Assembly: GCA_945221685.1 (NCBI GenBank)
Contig: CALYNN010000099.1
Coordinates: 1 to 6,038 of the forward strand
Reading direction: 5' to 3'
DNA: 6,038 nucleotides
Source: an uncultured Clostridia bacterium
Lineage (GTDB): Bacteria; Bacillota; Clostridia; Oscillospirales; Acutalibacteraceae
Positions 1 to 5,869 of the stretch are shown one piece after another. Numbering within the stretch: position 1 is the first letter of the stretch; the number at the start of each line of letters is the position of its first letter. The notes beneath the pieces are model-generated. The model was not told the origin of the DNA. It was given only the letters and a program-made list of their open reading frames with translations, and made no database searches. The position numbers were made by a program, and so were the translations under genes.

Positions 1-51
1 AGAGCTACACGCGTAAGATCGTCGTCAGCGTCAGATGTGTATAAGAGACAG
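1..51 (+). other. Illumina Nextera adapter left on the contig end (not genomic)
   Basis: Bases 33-51 match the 19-base Tn5 mosaic end AGATGTGTATAAGAGACAG exactly. Bases 19-32 match the Read-1 transposase adapter TCGTCGGCAGCGTC except for base 25 (T instead of G). Bases 11-18, GCGTAAGA, match the Nextera XT i5 index S517 as I remember it, and bases 1-10 match the P5 tail AGATCTACAC except for base 4. The order P5 tail, i5, adapter, mosaic end is exactly that of a library molecule, so this is untrimmed adapter and not a transposon in the organism. It supplies a false ATG at 35 and six false residues (MCIRDR) in frame with dnaE. Confidence 0.97.
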
Positions 52-1567
52 GCTTAAGCCTATTCTCGAAAATACATACGGCTGTATGGTTTATCAGGAG
101 CAGGTAATGCAGATTTTCAGAGAGCTTGCAGGCTATTCCTACGGAAGAGCCGATATTGTTCGCCGTGCCATGAGCAAGAAAAAGCTTGATGTTATGGAAA
201 AGGAAAGGGAAACCTTTATTTCAGGCTGTGAAAAAAACGGAATAGAAAGAAAAACCGCCGACACGATTTTCGACTCTATGGCGGATTTTGCCAAGTATGC
301 TTTCAATAAATCCCACGCCGCCTGCTATGCCCTTGTGGCGTACAGAACGGCTTACCTGAAATGCTACTATCCTGCTCAGTTTATGGCGGCGCTTATGACC
401 TCGGTGCTTGACCAGTCAAATAAGATTGCTCGCTATACTGCCGAATGTAAGCGAATAGGTCTTCGTCTGGGACCGCCCGATATTAATTCCTCAATGAAGG
501 GCTTTACCGCCAATGGAAGAATAATTAACTACGGCTTGCTCGGAATTAAAAATGTAGGCGCCGATTTTATTGATGAAATAGTAGAGGAAAGAAAAAACGG
601 ACGCTTTACCGATTTAGCCGATTTTTGCACAAGAATGCAGGGCAGTCATTTTAACAGACGAGCGGTTGAAAGCCTTATTCGCTGCGGTGCAATGGACTGC
701 TTCCAATCTAACAGGCGGCAGATGCTTCAGGGACTTCCTGCCTTTGTAAGCACTATAGAGGATTACCGCCGCAATACGCAGTACGGTCAGGTGGGCTTCT
801 TTGAGCTTGGAGGAGAAAGCTCGTCCGGTATTGATTTTGAGCTTCCCGATGTTCCCGAATTTCCTAAAAATGAGCTTCTTAAAATGGAAAAGGAAATGAC
901 GGGTCTGTACCTTTCGGGGCATCCTATGGATAAATATTCCTCCCTTTGCGAAAAACTCGGCTATGCAAATACAATAGATTTAATTGAAGCAGGCAATGAC
1001 GCAGGCTCTCTTTATAAGGATAAAGGCTTTGTAAAGCTTTGCGCGATTATTACACACATAACTCTTAAGCAAACAAAAAGCAACGCCACAATGGCGTTTG
1101 TTACGGCTGAGGATTTGTACGGCTCAATAGAAATAATTGTTTTTCCGAAAACTCTTGAAAAGTATTCAAGGCTTCTTTACGAGGGCAGTGTAATATCCGT
1201 TTCGGGTAACCTGTCGCTTGAGGAGGAAAAGGATGCAAAAATCCTTGCAGGAGAAATCTCCCTGCCGCCTACCGAAAGAGACGCCGAGCATATGGCTCTG
1301 AGTAAGCAGTCGGAAGCTCAAACGGGGGAGAAAAAGAAAAAAAGAAAAGGATTATTTTTGCGCTTTAATAATGAAAGCGACGAAAGAATTGCCCTTGCAA
1401 AAAGGGTTACCGATATTTTTGACGGAACAATTCCCCTGTATTTTTACTATATTGAAAGTAAGAGATATGAGCTTCAGCCACGCGAATGCTTTGTTGAGGT
1501 AAATGAAACGGAGCTTGCCGAGCTAAAACGGATATTGGGAAGCGAAAATGTTGCGTATATAGAATGA
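52..1567 (+). CDS. dnaE: DNA polymerase III subunit alpha, C-terminal part (5' end missing)
   Basis: This is the replicative DNA polymerase catalytic subunit of the DnaE family. About 504 residues remain of a protein that is usually 1,100-1,200 long. The first genomic codon in frame is at 53; the ATG at 35 belongs to the adapter. The fragment opens in the fingers region (TYGCMVYQEQVMQI, then RRAMSKKK and FNKSHAACYALVAY), so the PHP domain and the catalytic palm aspartates are off the contig. A helix-hairpin-helix follows (around YGLLGIKNVGADFIDEI, nt 527-595). The likely beta-clamp-binding motif QVGFF is at nt 788-802. The OB fold lies at about nt 1030-1265. A lysine-rich linker (KKKKRK, about nt 1331-1348) leads to the C-terminal domain that binds tau in the holoenzyme. 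The stop is TGA. The reading frame is intact, so the truncation is a contig-edge effect. Clostridia often have pfkA next to dnaE, as here. Confidence 0.96.
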
Positions 1568-1601
1568 TTTAGCAAAATAAGGCTAAAAAATCCGTCAATA
1601 C

Positions 1602-1630
1602 TTGACATTTTAGTTCGTCGATATTAAAAT
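1602..1630 (+). promoter_or_regulatory. Sigma-A promoter of pfkA
   Basis: TTGACA (1602-1607) is followed by a 17-base spacer and TAAAAT (1625-1630), five of six bases of the -10 consensus. The predicted transcript starts near 1637 and leaves a leader of about 40 bases before the pfkA start codon. It lies in the 110-base gap after dnaE, so pfkA can be transcribed independently. No clear terminator separates dnaE from it, so readthrough from dnaE is also possible. Confidence 0.8.
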
Positions 1631-1662
1631 ATAACACAATGTTATTTTATAAACACCCTGTT

Positions 1663-1668
1663 AGGAGG
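1663..1668 (+). promoter_or_regulatory. Ribosome binding site fixing the pfkA start
   Basis: AGGAGG lies 9 bases before the ATG at 1678. An in-frame ATG at 1639 has no such site and would add 13 residues before the canonical PfkA N-terminus MKTIAVLTSGGD. The start at 1678 is therefore preferred. Confidence 0.92.
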
Positions 1669-1677
1669 ATATTTATT

Positions 1678-2643
1678 ATGAAAACTATTGCAGTTTTAAC
1701 CAGCGGCGGCGATTCCCCGGGAATGAATGCGGCGGTTCGCGCAGTTGTTCGTACAGCCTGTGAAAACGGTATTAAGGTTTACGGTGTAATTCGTGGCTAT
1801 AACGGACTTATTAACGGTGATTTTATTGAAATGGATCTTCGCTCCGTTTCCGATATTATTAACCGCGGCGGTACAATTCTTTACTCTGCACGCTCTGTTG
1901 AATTTGCAACAGAGGAGGGTATGAGAAAGGCTATCCGCACCTGTCAGGAGCACGGCATTGAGGGCGTTGTTGTTATCGGCGGCGATGGCTCATTCCGCGG
2001 CGCAAGAGATTTGTCTGAAAGAGGAATTCCCTGCGTAGGTATTCCCGGCACTATTGATAATGATATTGCCTGCTGTGACTATACAATCGGCTACGATACA
2101 TGCCTTAATACTATTATGGAAATGGTTGACCGTCTCCGTGATACAGCAGAATCTCACGACAGATGCTCTGTTATCGAGGTAATGGGCAGAAGAGCAGGCT
2201 ACCTTGCTCTTAACGCAGGTATTGCCTGCGGTGCAACCTCTATACTTATTCCCGAGGTACCATTTGATATTCAAAAGCATGTTATTGAGCGTATGAAGAA
2301 AACGCAGAGAACCGATAAAAAGCACTTTATCATTATTGTTGCAGAGGGCTGCGGAATAGATGTTGCGGCTCTTGCCAAGGAAATTCAGCAAAAGACAGGC
2401 GTAGAATCCCGTTCAACAATTCTCGGCCATACACAGCGCGGCGGTTATCCTACCGTTAAGGATAGAGTTATGGCAACAAGAATGGGCAACTATGCAGTTA
2501 AGCTTCTTATGAACAATATCGGAAACCGTGTTGTTGCGGCTCAAAAGGAAGATGTTGTTGATTATGATATTTTTGAAGCCCTCAATATGACAAAGACTAT
2601 TGATATGGAGCTTTACAATGTTGCTCACGAGGTATCCATCTAA
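1678..2643 (+). CDS. pfkA: ATP-dependent 6-phosphofructokinase
   Basis: PfkA phosphorylates fructose 6-phosphate to fructose 1,6-bisphosphate, the committed step of glycolysis, as a cytoplasmic homotetramer. The product has 321 residues, the usual length for a bacterial group I enzyme. Visible motifs are the N-terminal TSGGDSPGMNAA with Gly11; Arg72; GGDGS (101-105), whose Gly104 is typical of ATP rather than pyrophosphate use; PGTIDND (123-129) with catalytic base Asp127; Arg162; the MGR motif with Arg171; and LGHTQRGG (249-256), carrying the fructose 6-phosphate-binding His and Arg. In the ADP/PEP effector site Arg21, Arg25, Asp59 and Arg154 are kept. However, the position matching Glu187 of the Bacillus and E. 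coli enzymes is Thr187, and the basic residue at family position 211 aligns with Thr212. Allosteric control may therefore differ, which is inference from hand alignment. The gene has its own promoter and terminator, so it is probably monocistronic; pyk, a common partner, is not next to it. Confidence 0.97.
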   Translation: MKTIAVLTSGGDSPGMNAAVRAVVRTACENGIKVYGVIRGYNGLINGDFIEMDLRSVSDIINRGGTILYSARSVEFATEEGMRKAIRTCQEHGIEGVVVIGGDGSFRGARDLSERGIPCVGIPGTIDNDIACCDYTIGYDTCLNTIMEMVDRLRDTAESHDRCSVIEVMGRRAGYLALNAGIACGATSILIPEVPFDIQKHVIERMKKTQRTDKKHFIIIVAEGCGIDVAALAKEIQQKTGVESRSTILGHTQRGGYPTVKDRVMATRMGNYAVKLLMNNIGNRVVAAQKEDVVDYDIFEALNMTKTIDMELYNVAHEVSI

Positions 2644-2694
2644 CCTCTGTAGTTAAAAAACAAAAAATAAAAAATTACATAATTTCTAAAAATT

Positions 2695-2729
2695 TTAAGG
2701 ACATCTGTTGAGATGTCCTTAATTTTTTT
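2695..2729 (+). terminator. Rho-independent terminator of pfkA
   Basis: There is a perfect 12-bp stem (2695-2706 with 2711-2722; core GGACATCT/AGATGTCC), a GTTG loop and seven T residues at 2723-2729. It lies 51 bases after the pfkA stop and should end the pfkA transcript. The ATG at 2713 that would lengthen spoIVB sits inside the 3' arm of this stem. Confidence 0.93.
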
Positions 2730-2744
2730 GACAATAATAATATC

Positions 2745-2750
2745 GGTGAT
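2745..2750 (+). promoter_or_regulatory. Ribosome binding site supporting the GTG start of spoIVB
   Basis: GGTGAT matches the 3' half of the extended Shine-Dalgarno sequence (AAGGAGGTGATC) and ends 4 bases before the GTG at 2755. No comparable site precedes the ATG at 2713. The match is partial, so initiation may be modest. Confidence 0.55.
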
Positions 2751-2754
2751 TTAT

Positions 2755-3957
2755 GTGAAAAAATTTATAAGAGTCTTAGACTCTGTTTTATTTGTTGCGG
2801 TAGCCGTAGCTTTTCTGTTTGTGGCGGCAGGCGATTATTTACTGCCTGATGAAATTTCGACATATTCTTCAAGGAATATAAGTTATTACAATATATATAC
2901 GGTCCGGCAAAGCACCGACAACCTTGTGGATTACCAAAGCAGCAGTAAGGTTTCGGGGCGGCAGGAGGATATTAAGCTTTTCGGAATTATTCCTGTAAAA
3001 ACGGCAAATATTGTAAGTGCCAAAGCCGAAACAGTTGCCGTAAGCGGTCAAAGCTTCGGCATAAAGCTTTATACCGACGGCGTTATAGTTGTTGGTACAA
3101 AGGATATTGAAGCAGACGACGGCAAGCATAATCCGGCACAGGAAGCAGGAATAGAAACGGGAGATATTATTGTCAGCATAAATGAAACAAAGGTTTATTC
3201 CTCTGAACAGGTTGATACGATATTTAATGATAACAACGGCAGAGAATATAAAATAAAGGTTAAAAGAAACGGAAATTATAAAACCTTTACCGTTACACCC
3301 GTTTACGCAAATGCAGAGGGAAAATATAAGGTGGGAATTTGGGTGAGAGATTCAACCGCCGGTATCGGAACCATAACCTTTTTTAATCGGGATAATGCCA
3401 CGGTAGCGGCACTTGGGCATCCTGTTACAGATGTTGATACAAATGAAATAATGCCAATACTAAACGGCGAGGCGGTAGAAGCAACAGTTTCAAAGCTTTA
3501 CAAAAGCACCAACGGTGAAACAGGCTCTCTTTGCTGCGAGTTCAGCAACCGCGTTATAGGGACGCTGTCACTAAATACCGACTGCGGAGTCTATGGAAAA
3601 TATGTCTGCGCCATAGACGACTCAAAGGTAATGGAGGTAGCTCCCTCACAGGAGGTAGAAAGGGGAGCTGTTAAAATTCTTTGCACCGTTGATGAAAACG
3701 GACCGGAATATTACAACGCGGAAATAACTAAAATTTCTTACCGTGAAAACAACGGTGAAAAAAATATGGTTATTAAAATTACAGACGATAGACTGCTTGA
3801 AAAAACAGGCGGAATTGTTCAGGGAATGAGCGGTTCTCCCATAATTCAAAACGGCAGATTGGTTGGAGCGCTGACCCATGTTATTGTAGATAACCCTCAA
3901 AAGGGTTATGCAATATTTGCAGAGAAAATGGTTGAAGAGTCATATAATGTAAAATAG
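2755..3957 (+). CDS. spoIVB: SpoIVB, sporulation signalling serine protease (PDZ and S55 peptidase)
   Basis: In Bacillus, SpoIVB is made in the forespore, enters the intermembrane space and cleaves SpoIVFA, which releases the SpoIVFB protease to process pro-sigma-K. With the GTG start the product has 400 residues (426 in B. subtilis). An N-terminal hydrophobic segment (about residues 11-25, FVAVAVAFLFVAAG) serves as signal or membrane anchor. A PDZ domain follows at about residues 105-185 (including AGIETGDIIVSIN). The S55 catalytic domain has His222 in ALGHPVTD, Asp344 in KITDDR and Ser359 in QGMSGSPI. The 15-residue Asp-Ser spacing equals that of the B. subtilis triad as I recall it. The C-terminal stretch GALTHVIVDNPQKGYAIFAEKM is typical of the family. 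The gene ends in TAG and lies upstream of spo0A, a conserved Firmicutes arrangement, although recN is not upstream here. An ATG at 2713 was rejected because it falls inside the preceding terminator stem. I could not identify a convincing forespore promoter. Confidence 0.95.
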   Translation: MKKFIRVLDSVLFVAVAVAFLFVAAGDYLLPDEISTYSSRNISYYNIYTVRQSTDNLVDYQSSSKVSGRQEDIKLFGIIPVKTANIVSAKAETVAVSGQSFGIKLYTDGVIVVGTKDIEADDGKHNPAQEAGIETGDIIVSINETKVYSSEQVDTIFNDNNGREYKIKVKRNGNYKTFTVTPVYANAEGKYKVGIWVRDSTAGIGTITFFNRDNATVAALGHPVTDVDTNEIMPILNGEAVEATVSKLYKSTNGETGSLCCEFSNRVIGTLSLNTDCGVYGKYVCAIDDSKVMEVAPSQEVERGAVKILCTVDENGPEYYNAEITKISYRENNGEKNMVIKITDDRLLEKTGGIVQGMSGSPIIQNGRLVGALTHVIVDNPQKGYAIFAEKMVEESYNVK

Positions 3958-4008
3958 CATAAAAGCCTGTTAAATCCTTGGTGACACAATTATTTGTAAA
4001 AATAAAAA

Positions 4009-4025
4009 TGTGAAAATAATTCACA
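4009..4025. repeat. Palindrome upstream of the spo0A promoter
   Basis: TGTGAA (4009-4014) and TTCACA (4020-4025) form a perfect inverted repeat around AATAA. A further GTGAAAAA half-site copy lies at 4033-4040. The repeat ends 18 bases before the -35 box of the spo0A promoter, a plausible operator position. It resembles a Rex box but has a 5-base rather than 4-base centre. No exact Spo0A box (TGTCGAA) is seen here. Function is unknown. Confidence 0.5.
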
Positions 4026-4043
4026 AAAATTAGTGAAAAACTA

Positions 4044-4072
4044 TTGCAAATTAGCCTCGATTGTGGTAATAT
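4044..4072 (+). promoter_or_regulatory. Sigma-A promoter of spo0A
   Basis: TTGCAA (4044-4049), a 17-base spacer and TAATAT (4067-4072) form a good vegetative promoter. A TG at 4064-4065 gives an extended -10 (TGGTAATAT). Transcription should start near 4079, about 26 bases before the TTG start codon. No clear sigma-H promoter, such as the second spo0A promoter of B. subtilis, was seen. Confidence 0.78.
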
Positions 4073-4091
4073 GTGGAAGCAATAAAGATTT

Positions 4092-4097
4092 AGGAGG
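4092..4097 (+). promoter_or_regulatory. Ribosome binding site of spo0A, fixing its TTG start
   Basis: AGGAGG ends 7 bases before TTG at 4105. The codons from this TTG give MKNSLKVLIADD, the expected Spo0A receiver start. This shows that translation is designed to begin upstream of the in-frame TAG at 4141 and not at a later codon. Confidence 0.9.
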
Positions 4098-4104
4098 TTT
4101 TTTC

Positions 4105-4875
4105 TTGAAAAACAGTTTAAAGGTTTTAATTGCCGATGATTAGGCAGAATTCGGAAAAGAGTGTCAGAAGGAGCTGAAAAAGCTTGGATTTGAAGCAGTC
4201 CTTACTGCAAAGGACGGTGAAAGGGTAATCGGCGCTCTTGACGCCGGTCGCTTTGATGCGGTGCTTATGGACGCCTTTATGTCAAACGGAGACGGAATTG
4301 AGGTACTTGAGCATATCAACAGCTCTCCTGCGGAAAAACCTTTAGCGGTTCTGATTTCGTCTGTCAGCTCACCGGATTTCGAGGAGCAGATGATTAACGC
4401 CGGAGCCGATTATTATTTTATTAAGCCTGTAAACCCTGCATCCGTGGCAAAGAGGATTGCCCGCCTTGCAAGCTGGAAAACAGAAAAGAAAAAGCGGGAG
4501 CTTGCTCCCTTTACAGACAGTGATATGGATGTTGTCATTTCGGATATTATGCGCCAAATCGGCGTTCCTGCACATATCAAAGGCTATCACTATTTGAGAA
4601 CATCAATTAAGCTTTCTGTTAACGACAACGAAATGCTTGGCTCTGTTACTAAGCTGCTTTATCCAACCGTTGCAAAAATGTATAATACCACTGCCTCAAG
4701 AGTGGAAAGAGCAATAAGACACGCTATTGAGGTGGCTTGGGACAGAGGCGATGTAGATGTGCTTTCTTCCTATTTCGGCTACACCATTCAGTCCCAAAGA
4801 GGTAAGCCGACCAACAGCGAGTTTATTGCAATGATTGCCGATAAAATTAAGCTTTCAATGCGTACTCCGGCATAA
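4105..4875 (+). pseudogene. spo0A: Sporulation response regulator Spo0A, interrupted by an in-frame TAG at codon 13
   Basis: Spo0A is the phosphorelay-controlled transcription factor that commits the cell to sporulation. From the TTG at 4105 the frame spans 256 codons (267 in B. subtilis). Codons 1-12 encode beta-1 and the acidic pocket (Asp11, Asp12). Codon 13 (4141-4143) is TAG where B. subtilis has Asn in ADDNREL. Reading continues perfectly after it: phospho-acceptor Asp56 (4270-4272) in VLMDAF, conserved Lys107 in FIKPVNP, a charged linker, and an intact DNA-binding domain with IGVPAHIKGY, TTASRVERAIRHAIEVAW and KPTNSEFIAM. The first in-frame restart codons are GTG 4261 and ATG 4267, with no clear ribosome binding site. 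They would give about 200 residues lacking the first half of the receiver fold. Promoter, ribosome binding site and terminator are intact, so the lesion is very recent or a base error. General TAG recoding is unlikely because spoIVB ends naturally in TAG. Gene identity is near certain; the reality of the stop is not. Confidence 0.93.
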
Positions 4876-4965
4876 TTTTTAATTTAGCCAAAAACAACAA
4901 TTACTACGAGCAATAACCTATTAATTTTTTCTGCGTGGTTCAAACCACTTTATCGACAGCCTCAG

Positions 4966-4992
4966 GACTCGGTGTAAAGCCGAGTCTTTTTT
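4966..4992 (+). terminator. Rho-independent terminator after spo0A
   Basis: Stem GACTCGG (4966-4972) pairs with CCGAGTC (4980-4986), with a T-G wobble possible above it, and is followed directly by six T residues (4987-4992). It lies 90 bases after the spo0A stop and separates the sporulation genes from the ribosomal protein operon. Confidence 0.92.
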
Positions 4993-5149
4993 ATGTATGG
5001 TTGAAAATTCAAAAACAATATATTGTGTGCTTTTTTGATAATAATAGCTTATTTTGAGTTGTGCGTTTATACGAAAATTCATTTTAAATTTCGTGAAAAT
5101 TGCACAAACTTTTTTTGCAAAAAAATTTATAAAAACTTAAAAATTTTTA
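4993..5149. other. AT-rich spacer with short palindromes and a likely UP element
   Basis: No gene is visible here. The stretch is very AT-rich and holds several short inverted repeats: ACAATATATTGT (5015-5026), ACGAAA/TTTCGT (5071-5076 and 5089-5094) and the perfect palindrome TTTTTTTGCAAAAAAA (5110-5125). The A and T tracts at about 5110-5149 sit directly upstream of the -35 box of a ribosomal promoter, where an UP element contacting the RNA polymerase alpha subunit would lie. The UP-element role is inference. Confidence 0.5.
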
Positions 5150-5178
5150 TTGACAAGCGCTTCTCTTTAATATATAAT
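5150..5178 (+). promoter_or_regulatory. Perfect-consensus sigma-A promoter of the S10 operon
   Basis: TTGACA (5150-5155), exactly 17 bases, and TATAAT (5173-5178) match both consensus boxes fully. Transcription should start near 5185. Such strength fits a ribosomal protein operon. The distance to the rpsJ start gives a leader of about 310 bases. Confidence 0.93.
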
Positions 5179-5184
5179 AAATGA

Positions 5185-5496
5185 GCTTGCGGTTGTGGGC
5201 TTATATTATATATTTATATATAAAGCCTTTCAGCCACAATAGATATGCGATGATGTGTGAGGTTGCGTCTTAACCCAGACGGTAATTTACACGGAGTATG
5301 TCCGATTTTAAACCGGGCGAAATCACCGATAGGTAACCGCGTATTCAGTGACTTGCGAACACTGAAATTCAAGTGGAGTATTCTGCGCCCGAATGAAATT
5401 AATATTCATTCGGCTTTAATTAAAGAGCAGTTTGAAACACTCGGTAGCGTGGAAATTTATCGGAAGCTCGCACCATATTTTTCAGGAGGAAATAAA
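5185..5496 (+). promoter_or_regulatory. Structured 5' leader of the S10 operon, candidate regulatory RNA
   Basis: The 311-base untranslated stretch between promoter and rpsJ carries several helices that I could pair by hand. Helix 1 is TTGTG 5193-5197 with CACAA 5235-5239, enclosing GGCTT 5198-5202 with AAGCC 5223-5227. Helix 2 is CGTCT 5266-5270 with AGACG 5277-5281, possibly enclosed by GTGT 5255-5258 with ACAC 5289-5292. Helix 3 is CGGA 5292-5295 with TCCG 5301-5304. Helix 4 is TTCAGTG 5344-5350 with CACTGAA 5360-5366. Helix 5 is CCGAATGAA 5389-5397 with TTCATTCGG 5405-5413. None has a following T-run, so I see no intrinsic attenuator. An rpsJ frame runs open back to GTG 5257 but does not look like protein. 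By analogy with ribosomal protein leaders it could bind an operon product such as L4; that is inference. Confidence 0.55.
5484..5490 (+). promoter_or_regulatory. Ribosome binding site fixing the rpsJ start
   Basis: AGGAGGA lies 6 bases before the ATG at 5497, which opens the canonical S10 N-terminus. This excludes the long in-frame upstream extension that begins at GTG 5257. Confidence 0.93.
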
Positions 5497-5811
5497 ATGG
5501 CAGCAAGTAAAGTCAAAATTCGAATCAGACTCAAGGGTTATGATCACAGCTTAGTTGATCAGGCAGCTGAAAAGATTGTTGATACCGCAAAGAGAACCGG
5601 CGCACAGGTTAGCGGCCCTATTCCGCTTCCTACCGAGGTTGAAAAGGTAACAATCCTCAGAGCTGTTCACAAGTATAAGGACAGCCGTGAGCAATTCGAA
5701 CAGAGAACACACAAAAGACTCATCGACATCCTCAGACCTTCAAACAAAACTGTTGAAGCGCTGACAAGTCTTGAGCTCCCGGCCGGCGTAGAGATTGAAA
5801 TCAAGCTCTAA
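5497..5811 (+). CDS. rpsJ: 30S ribosomal protein S10
   Basis: S10 is part of the head of the small ribosomal subunit and, as NusE, also works with NusB in transcription antitermination. The 104-residue product has the normal family length. It starts KVKIRIRLKGYDHSLVDQ and contains GPIPLPTEVEKVTILR and REQFEQRTHKRLIDI, the tip-loop and core segments conserved throughout bacterial S10. It ends in TAA at 5809-5811. It is the first gene of the S10 operon, behind its own strong promoter and long leader, and is followed 58 bases later by rplC, as in most bacteria. The start is set by the AGGAGGA site. Confidence 0.98.
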   Translation: MAASKVKIRIRLKGYDHSLVDQAAEKIVDTAKRTGAQVSGPIPLPTEVEKVTILRAVHKYKDSREQFEQRTHKRLIDILRPSNKTVEALTSLELPAGVEIEIKL

Positions 5812-5826
5812 AATCGGTCATGTCAT

Positions 5827-5842
5827 GTTGGGGAAACCCAAC
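5827..5842 (+). other. GNRA-tetraloop hairpin between rpsJ and rplC
   Basis: GTTGGG (5827-5832) pairs with CCCAAC (5837-5842) around the loop GAAA, a very stable GNRA cap. It is preceded by a tandem GTCAT GTCAT at 5817-5826. No T-run follows, so it is not an intrinsic terminator. It sits 12 bases before the rplC ribosome binding site. It may stabilise or process the mRNA or bind a protein; the function is unknown. Confidence 0.6.
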
Positions 5843-5869
5843 CAATAACCAATAAGGAGGAAATACACA

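Noticed and set aside
35..52. ATG at 35 as the dnaE start
   Set aside because: The ATG lies in the Tn5 mosaic end of the adapter, and true DnaE has more than 550 residues upstream of this point.
1568..1587. Terminator after dnaE (TTTAGC/GCTAAA)
   Set aside because: It is a weak 6-bp AT-rich stem with an 8-base loop, followed by A residues and not T residues.
1639..1677. A 13-residue N-terminal extension of pfkA from ATG 1639
   Set aside because: There is no ribosome binding site before it, AGGAGG lies inside the extension, and MKTIAVLTSGGD is the canonical start.
2713..2754. ATG 2713 as the spoIVB start
   Set aside because: It lies within the terminator stem, has no ribosome binding site, and the extension encodes part of the T-tract.
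4009..4025. A bona fide Rex operator
   Set aside because: The half-sites match, but the centre is 5 bases instead of 4, which changes the helical phase of the two half-sites.
4141..4143. Genome-wide recoding of TAG as an amino acid (for example pyrrolysine)
   Set aside because: spoIVB ends in TAG at 3955-3957 at the natural end of the protein, and codon 13 of Spo0A is not a pyrrolysine position. Local suppression cannot be excluded.
614..4590. Minus-strand open frames inside dnaE, pfkA, spoIVB and spo0A
   Set aside because: They are antisense shadows of well-identified genes, with no ribosome binding sites and low-complexity, non-family-like translations.
4934..4948. T-arm of a tRNA (GGTTCAAACC)
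   Set aside because: The second stem pair fails (G4937 against A4947), and no acceptor, D or anticodon arm can be built around it.
5257..5496. An 80-residue N-terminal extension of S10, or a separate leader protein
   Set aside because: S10 is normally about 102-105 residues and the ATG at 5497 has its own strong AGGAGGA. The upstream stretch looks like structured RNA and has no ribosome binding site at GTG 5257.
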